Positions 5,749 to 9,175 of a stretch of 9,175 nt of DNA are shown piece after piece (position 1 is the stretch's first letter; every line of letters starts with the position of its first letter). The stretch comes from Bacillota bacterium. Its GTDB lineage: Bacteria > Bacillota_C > Negativicutes > Sporomusales > Sporomusaceae. The DNA lies in the NCBI GenBank assembly GCA_023441125.1, contig JAEZQV010000441.1:1-9175 (forward strand), in the 5' to 3' direction. The position numbers and the translations under genes are program-made. The notes under the pieces are model-generated. The model saw only the letters and a program-made list of their open reading frames with translations, did not search any database and was not told the origin of the DNA.

Positions 5749-7052
5749 CGATTTTGCATCCAGTGATAGAAACCATGCCGGTGACGGCTATGCAGGAATT
5801 GCAGCTGGGGCGGCTGCAGGAGCTTGTCGCCAGAGTGTACCAGCATTCTCCCTTTTATCGGGAACGGCTGCGGGCTGCCGGGGTAGCGCCCCAGGATATA
5901 AAGTCACTTAAGGATATTGCCAAAATACCTATGACCACCAAGCAGGATATGCGTGATAATTATCCGTATGGCATGCTGGCTGTGCCGCTCAGGGAGATTG
6001 CCCGCTTTCACTCGTCCAGCGGCACGACCGGCAGGGCAACGGCCGTCGCCTATACCAAAAACGACCTGGCCATGTGGGCGGAGTCGCTGGGGCGGACGTT
6101 GGCAGCCGGCGGCCTGGGGCCTGACTCGGTATTTCAGGTGGCCGTCAATTATGGTATGTTTACCGGCGGCCTGGGGATGCATTATGCGGCGGAAAATGTC
6201 GGGGCGGCCATTGTGCCGGCATCTTCCGGCAATCCGGTTCGCCAAGCCATTTTAATGCAGGATTTTGGCGTAACCGATATTATCATAACCCCCTCCTATG
6301 CCCTGCATTTGGCCGAAGCCATGCAGACCAAGGGCATTGATCCCAGAAGCCTGGGCTTGAAAGCCGTGTTTTGCGGGGCGGAAACCTGGTCTGACGGCAT
6401 GCGGCTGGAGATTGAAAAGTCGTTTGGTGCTCCGACCTATGACGTCTACGGCTTAAGTGAAATAATCGGGCCGGGTGTGGCGACCGATTGCCGCTGCCAG
6501 GAGGGGCTGCATTTTCACGAGGATCTGTTCTATCCGGAGGTGGTTGATCCGGTAACCGGTGCGGTGCTGCCGGAAGGGCAGACCGGTGAACTGGTAATTA
6601 CCACCTTGACCAAAGAGGGCATGCCGATGCTGCGTTACCGTACCCGCGATCTTACGGCGCTGGAACGCAGGCCCTGCAGCTGCGGCCGTACCGGTATTAC
6701 TATGCGACGGGTTACCGGCCGCAGCGACGATATGCTGATTATCCGCGGCGCCAATGTATTCCCGTCCCAAATTGAGAGTGTACTGCTCGAAATGGGGGCT
6801 ACCGCGCCGCATTACCAGCTCGTAATTGACCGGCAGAACAACCTGGACGCATTGACTGTACTGGTGGAACCCACAGAAGAAGGATATATCGAATTAGGGG
6901 CGGAGGGACTGGCCAGACTGGAAAAAGCCATTCAAAACCAGTTAAAGGCCGTCCTCAACGTCAAGGCCAATGTCCGGATGGTGGCGCCCCGCACCATAGA
7001 ACGCAGTGAAGGCAAGGCCAAGCGGGTCATTGACAACCGAAAATTAGTATAA
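5745..7052 (+). CDS. paaK: phenylacetate-CoA ligase family enzyme (aryl-acid CoA ligase)
   Basis: An ANL-superfamily adenylate-forming enzyme that activates an arylacetate (phenylacetate, or perhaps indoleacetate) with ATP and CoA to the aryl-acetyl-CoA in the cytoplasm. The 435 residues match the usual PaaK length. Motifs in order: phosphate-binding HSSSGTTGR (89-97), the adenylate motif YGLSE (235-239), Cys-containing DCRCQEGLHFHED just after it, YRTRDL, CSCGRTG, the hinge region GRSDDMLIIRGANVFP (325-340), and a C-terminal SEGKAKRV holding the candidate catalytic lysine (424 or 426). All look intact. The ATG overlaps the transporter stop (ATGA), with a GAAGGGAT site upstream, so it is translated from the Trp T-box transcript. 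In anaerobes such ligases often go with indolepyruvate ferredoxin oxidoreductase (IorAB) in aromatic amino acid metabolism; no iorAB is present in this window. Confidence 0.92.
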   Translation: MTILHPVIETMPVTAMQELQLGRLQELVARVYQHSPFYRERLRAAGVAPQDIKSLKDIAKIPMTTKQDMRDNYPYGMLAVPLREIARFHSSSGTTGRATAVAYTKNDLAMWAESLGRTLAAGGLGPDSVFQVAVNYGMFTGGLGMHYAAENVGAAIVPASSGNPVRQAILMQDFGVTDIIITPSYALHLAEAMQTKGIDPRSLGLKAVFCGAETWSDGMRLEIEKSFGAPTYDVYGLSEIIGPGVATDCRCQEGLHFHEDLFYPEVVDPVTGAVLPEGQTGELVITTLTKEGMPMLRYRTRDLTALERRPCSCGRTGITMRRVTGRSDDMLIIRGANVFPSQIESVLLEMGATAPHYQLVIDRQNNLDALTVLVEPTEEGYIELGAEGLARLEKAIQNQLKAVLNVKANVRMVAPRTIERSEGKAKRVIDNRKLV

Positions 7053-7092
7053 AATAAAAAACAGGCTGCTACAGCTTAGCTGTGGCAGCCTG
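7050..7092 (-). terminator. Terminator of the HD-GYP gene, abutting the paaK stop
   Basis: CAGGCTGCTACAGC (7062-7075) pairs with GCTGTGGCAGCCTG (7079-7092) around TTA; one pair is G-U. The T-run lies only on the minus-strand side (complement of 7051-7061, mostly A on +), so it is a proper terminator for the minus gene. Its T tract begins at the stop codon of paaK. On + the hairpin has no U-tract, so it should stop paaK transcripts less efficiently. Confidence 0.8.
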
Positions 7093-7105
7093 GCTAGATT
7101 ACAGG

Positions 7106-8194
7106 CTAGTTGGCGTTGGCTAAATATTCCTGGCTGATGAGGCGCTTGATAAAAATATGCTTGGTGGTGGCCAGGTCGATAATCGTGCCGCTATGGGTCT
7201 TGACCACCGGCTTGTCCAGTCTGTTGGCATTGAAGAAGATAACCTGCCCGGTCCGGCCGTCGCTTAAGAGCACCGGTGAGTTGATCAGACAGTCGCGGAC
7301 GTGACGGATAAAGGGCTGGCAAACACCCTGGTCCAGCTTATCGAACATTTCTTTGGCCATATACTCCAATACCGGAAAAGGATTGGCATGCTCACCCTCA
7401 TAGGCCTGTTGATGGAACAGGTCGGCCACAGCCACAATCCGGGCGTACGGGTGAATTTTATCTCCCTTTGAGCCCATGGGAAAGCCGCTGCCATCCATCC
7501 ATTCATGATGCTGGATGGCGCTCAATAATACTTCCTGCGGCAGGGCCGGCACATGATGCAGCAGCTTGCCGCTGTTAATAACATGGGCTTTGGGCTCCGG
7601 CTCGGTGTCTCTGGCAATGACCAGTTTGCCGACATCGTGCAGCAGGCCCGCCAGTATGAGCACTCTGATCTGGTCAGCGGTGAATTTGAGTTTGCGGCCA
7701 ATAATACTGCTGATAAAGGCCACCATCACCGAATGACGGGTAACCTTGTCGGCCAGATTGAAGTCACTTACCAAAAGATAATCCATAATGGCCGGCCCGG
7801 TGGACAGGACGGTTGAATAAATGCTGAAGGAGGTTTCTTTTAATTCGCGGATAGGGATTTCGCGGCTATTACGGATAAAATCAAAAGACTGGGAAGTGGT
7901 GGTTACCAGTCCGTCATACTCTTTAAAGAAGTTCATAAACTCTTCGGTTATGCTGCTTGGGGCGGCAGGCGCCGCTGCTTGTTCAGTCACTTGTTCCGGC
8001 GTGCAGTCAGTTGACTGGTCGTTTTCACCCGCTACGAAGACATGACTGACGTTCCACATGGACAGCAAAGCGATGGTCCGTGGAGCGATTACTACATCTT
8101 TTCCCAATAGAACCTTACCGCTGGCCGACAGGATCGGTTCGCCGATAGTCATGCCGGGAACCAAGTCTTTTACGGCGATCATCCTGGTTGACAA
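7106..8194 (-). CDS. HD-GYP domain protein, putative cyclic-di-GMP phosphodiesterase
   Basis: A soluble 362-residue protein. TTG at 8194-8192 is chosen because AAAGGAG (8209-8203) lies 8 nt upstream; the next in-frame ATG, four codons later, is 20 nt away. The N-terminal region (about 5-56, VKDLVPGMTIGEPILSASG) resembles the DUF3391-like segment often found before HD-GYP domains. An acidic, Ala/Pro-rich linker follows. The HD-GYP part shows His154, the HD pair His186-Asp187 in HDVGKL (Lys190), HHEWMDGSGFP at 229-239 and YARIVAVADLF. The metal-binding HD and HHE residues are present, but the GYP triplet is GFP, so phosphodiesterase activity is likely but not certain. HD-GYP proteins usually hydrolyse c-di-GMP to pGpG or GMP and influence motility, biofilm or sporulation. 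It is transcribed alone, with its own promoter and terminator. Confidence 0.88.
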   Translation of the reverse strand: MSTRMIAVKDLVPGMTIGEPILSASGKVLLGKDVVIAPRTIALLSMWNVSHVFVAGENDQSTDCTPEQVTEQAAAPAAPSSITEEFMNFFKEYDGLVTTTSQSFDFIRNSREIPIRELKETSFSIYSTVLSTGPAIMDYLLVSDFNLADKVTRHSVMVAFISSIIGRKLKFTADQIRVLILAGLLHDVGKLVIARDTEPEPKAHVINSGKLLHHVPALPQEVLLSAIQHHEWMDGSGFPMGSKGDKIHPYARIVAVADLFHQQAYEGEHANPFPVLEYMAKEMFDKLDQGVCQPFIRHVRDCLINSPVLLSDGRTGQVIFFNANRLDKPVVKTHSGTIIDLATTKHIFIKRLISQEYLANAN

Positions 8195-8240
8195 AATACC
8201 AGCTCCTTTGCGATAAATCGAAAAATACGTTGGCAGCTTA

Positions 8241-8269
8241 AGTATAAAATGGATGCGAATGGAATTCAA
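8241..8269 (-). promoter_or_regulatory. sigma-A promoter of the HD-GYP gene
   Basis: On the minus strand, -35 TTGAAT (complement of 8264-8269) and -10 TATACT (complement of 8241-8246) are exactly 17 nt apart. The start point would be near 8234, leaving a leader of about 40 nt that contains the AAAGGAG site. This confirms that the HD-GYP gene is a separate unit from clpB. Confidence 0.75.
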
Positions 8270-8303
8270 TCCGTCTAAGGTCACGCAACGCTGGTACTTA
8301 GGT

Positions 8304-8353
8304 CCTAAAAATAACAATGCCCAGCCAGTCGGCTGGGCATTGTTATTTTTAGG
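8304..8353 (-). terminator. clpB terminator, perfect 23-bp stem
   Basis: The arms 8304-8326 (CCTAAAAATAACAATGCCCAGCC) and 8331-8353 are perfect reverse complements around a 4-nt loop. The stem begins one base after the clpB stop codon. The minus-strand transcript ends the stem with GTTATTTTTAGG, providing the U-rich part. The A/T symmetry would let it work on + too, although no + gene reads into it. Confidence 0.85.
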
Positions 8354-8354
8354 G

Positions 8355-9175
8355 CTATTGCCGATCGGCAGGAGCGGCTTGGACGGAAAAAGTAATCTTA
8401 TCAGCGGCGGCGCTGAGCGCAACCTGACTGCCTTCCGGCACTTCCCCGCGGATAATCATTTTGCTCAGTTCAGTCTCCACCAAACGGCTGATGAGCCGTT
8501 TCAAAGGTCTGGCGCCAAATTGGGGATCATAGCCTGCGGCAGACAGCAGCGAGAGGGCGGCTGCGTCCCAGGTCAGGCTGATAGTAAGCTGTTTTTGCAG
8601 ACGCTGGTTCAGGTTACCCAGCATAATGGCGGCAATATCGGCCACCTGCTTGGCCGTTAGGGCGTTAAACACGACAATGTCATCAATGCGGTTTAAAAAT
8701 TCCGGACGGAAATGGTGTTTTAAAAGCTCCAGCACCCGTTCTTTGGCTGCCGAGAATTCGCAGCTGAGAATTTCGTGGGAACCCAGGTTGGAGGTCATAA
8801 TAATCACTGTGTTTTTAAAATCCACCGTCCGCCCCTTGCTGTCTGTCAACCGGCCGTCGTCGAGAATTTGCAGCAGAATATTAAATACGTCGTTATGGGC
8901 TTTTTCCACTTCGTCCAGCAGAATAACGCTGTAGGGGCGGCGGCGGACGGCTTCAGTAAGCTGGCCGCCTTCATCATAGCCGACATAGCCGGGCGGCGCG
9001 CCGATCAACCGGGCAACTGCGTGCTTTTCCATGTATTCGCTCATATCCAGGCGGATCATGCTGCGTTCATCATCAAACAGTACTTCGGCCAGGGTTTTGG
9101 CCAGTTCGGTTTTACCTACGCCGGTCGGTCCCAGGAAGATAAAGGAGCCGATCGGGCGGTTGGGGTCTTTAATAC
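8355..9175 (-). CDS. clpB: ATP-dependent disaggregase ClpB, C-terminal part (partial, 5' end outside the window)
   Basis: The frame is open through the window edge, so about 272 C-terminal residues are seen of a protein that is usually about 860. They cover nearly all of the second AAA+ domain of this hexameric cytosolic chaperone, which with DnaK rescues aggregated proteins. In order: Walker [11 protein letters not shown] close to the edge, the pore loop around Tyr in GYVGYDEGG, Walker [12 protein letters not shown], sensor 1 TSNLGS, arginine finger in PEFLNRIDD, and sensor 2 GARPLKR followed by the ClpB-like tail [20 protein letters not shown]. The tail and the absence of an IGL/F ClpP-binding loop before PEFLNR favour ClpB over ClpA/ClpC. 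It ends in TAG at 8357-8355. Heat-shock control elements would be upstream, beyond the window. Confidence 0.93.
   Translation of the reverse strand, partial: IKDPNRPIGSFIFLGPTGVGKTELAKTLAEVLFDDERSMIRLDMSEYMEKHAVARLIGAPPGYVGYDEGGQLTEAVRRRPYSVILLDEVEKAHNDVFNILLQILDDGRLTDSKGRTVDFKNTVIIMTSNLGSHEILSCEFSAAKERVLELLKHHFRPEFLNRIDDIVVFNALTAKQVADIAAIMLGNLNQRLQKQLTISLTWDAAALSLLSAAGYDPQFGARPLKRLISRLVETELSKMIIRGEVPEGSQVALSAAADKITFSVQAAPADRQ

Noticed and set aside
7106..8422. A longer minus-strand reading frame (438 aa) extending the HD-GYP protein upstream
   Set aside because: The extension runs through the clpB terminator and the HD-GYP promoter. The TTG at 8194 has an ideal ribosome binding site and the recognisable domain begins just after it.
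8253..8660. A + strand 135-aa ORF over the end of clpB
   Set aside because: It is a shadow of the conserved clpB frame and crosses its terminator.

Overview
The window looks like ordinary chromosome of a Firmicute, most likely a diderm spore-former of the Negativicutes (Sporomusa-like). This placement is an inference. It rests on purine-rich ribosome binding sites with GTG/TTG/ATG starts, a T-box riboswitch, ECF-type transporters, a DapL-type diaminopimelate aminotransferase, an HD-GYP protein and moderately high GC coding sequence. No mobile element, CRISPR array, rRNA or tRNA gene was seen.

Layout: (1) 1-1599, the end of an ECF transporter operon on +: the last codons of an upstream gene, an EcfA-type ATPase and the transmembrane EcfT subunit, chained by 8-nt overlaps and closed by a terminator. 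(2) 1736-3053, a single-gene unit for LL-diaminopimelate aminotransferase (dapL) with its own terminator. (3) 3134-4330, a probable promoter and two overlapping genes of unknown function; the second has a dense Cys/His cluster. (4) 4331-4622, no convincing intact gene; the minus strand carries what looks like a decayed piece of a DUF5050-like repeat protein. (5) 4623-7052, a promoter, a tryptophan-specific T-box leader (specifier UGG, T-box bulge UGGC), a 125-bp imperfect palindrome, then a TrpP-like membrane transporter and a phenylacetate-CoA-ligase-family enzyme overlapping by ATGA. (6) 7106-8194 on -, an HD-GYP-type protein with a TTG start, its own promoter and a terminator abutting the convergent ligase gene. 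(7) 8304-9175 on -, the C-terminal part of the chaperone ClpB and a perfect 23-bp stem terminator.

The most informative unit is region 5. Low charged tRNA-Trp should let transcription run into a tryptophan uptake gene and, in the same transcript, an aryl-acid CoA ligase. This puts an aromatic-acid activating enzyme under amino-acid starvation control. The most novel candidates are the unknown gene pair at 3187-4330 and the 125-bp palindrome at 4995-5119. Nothing here amounts to a clearly new system.
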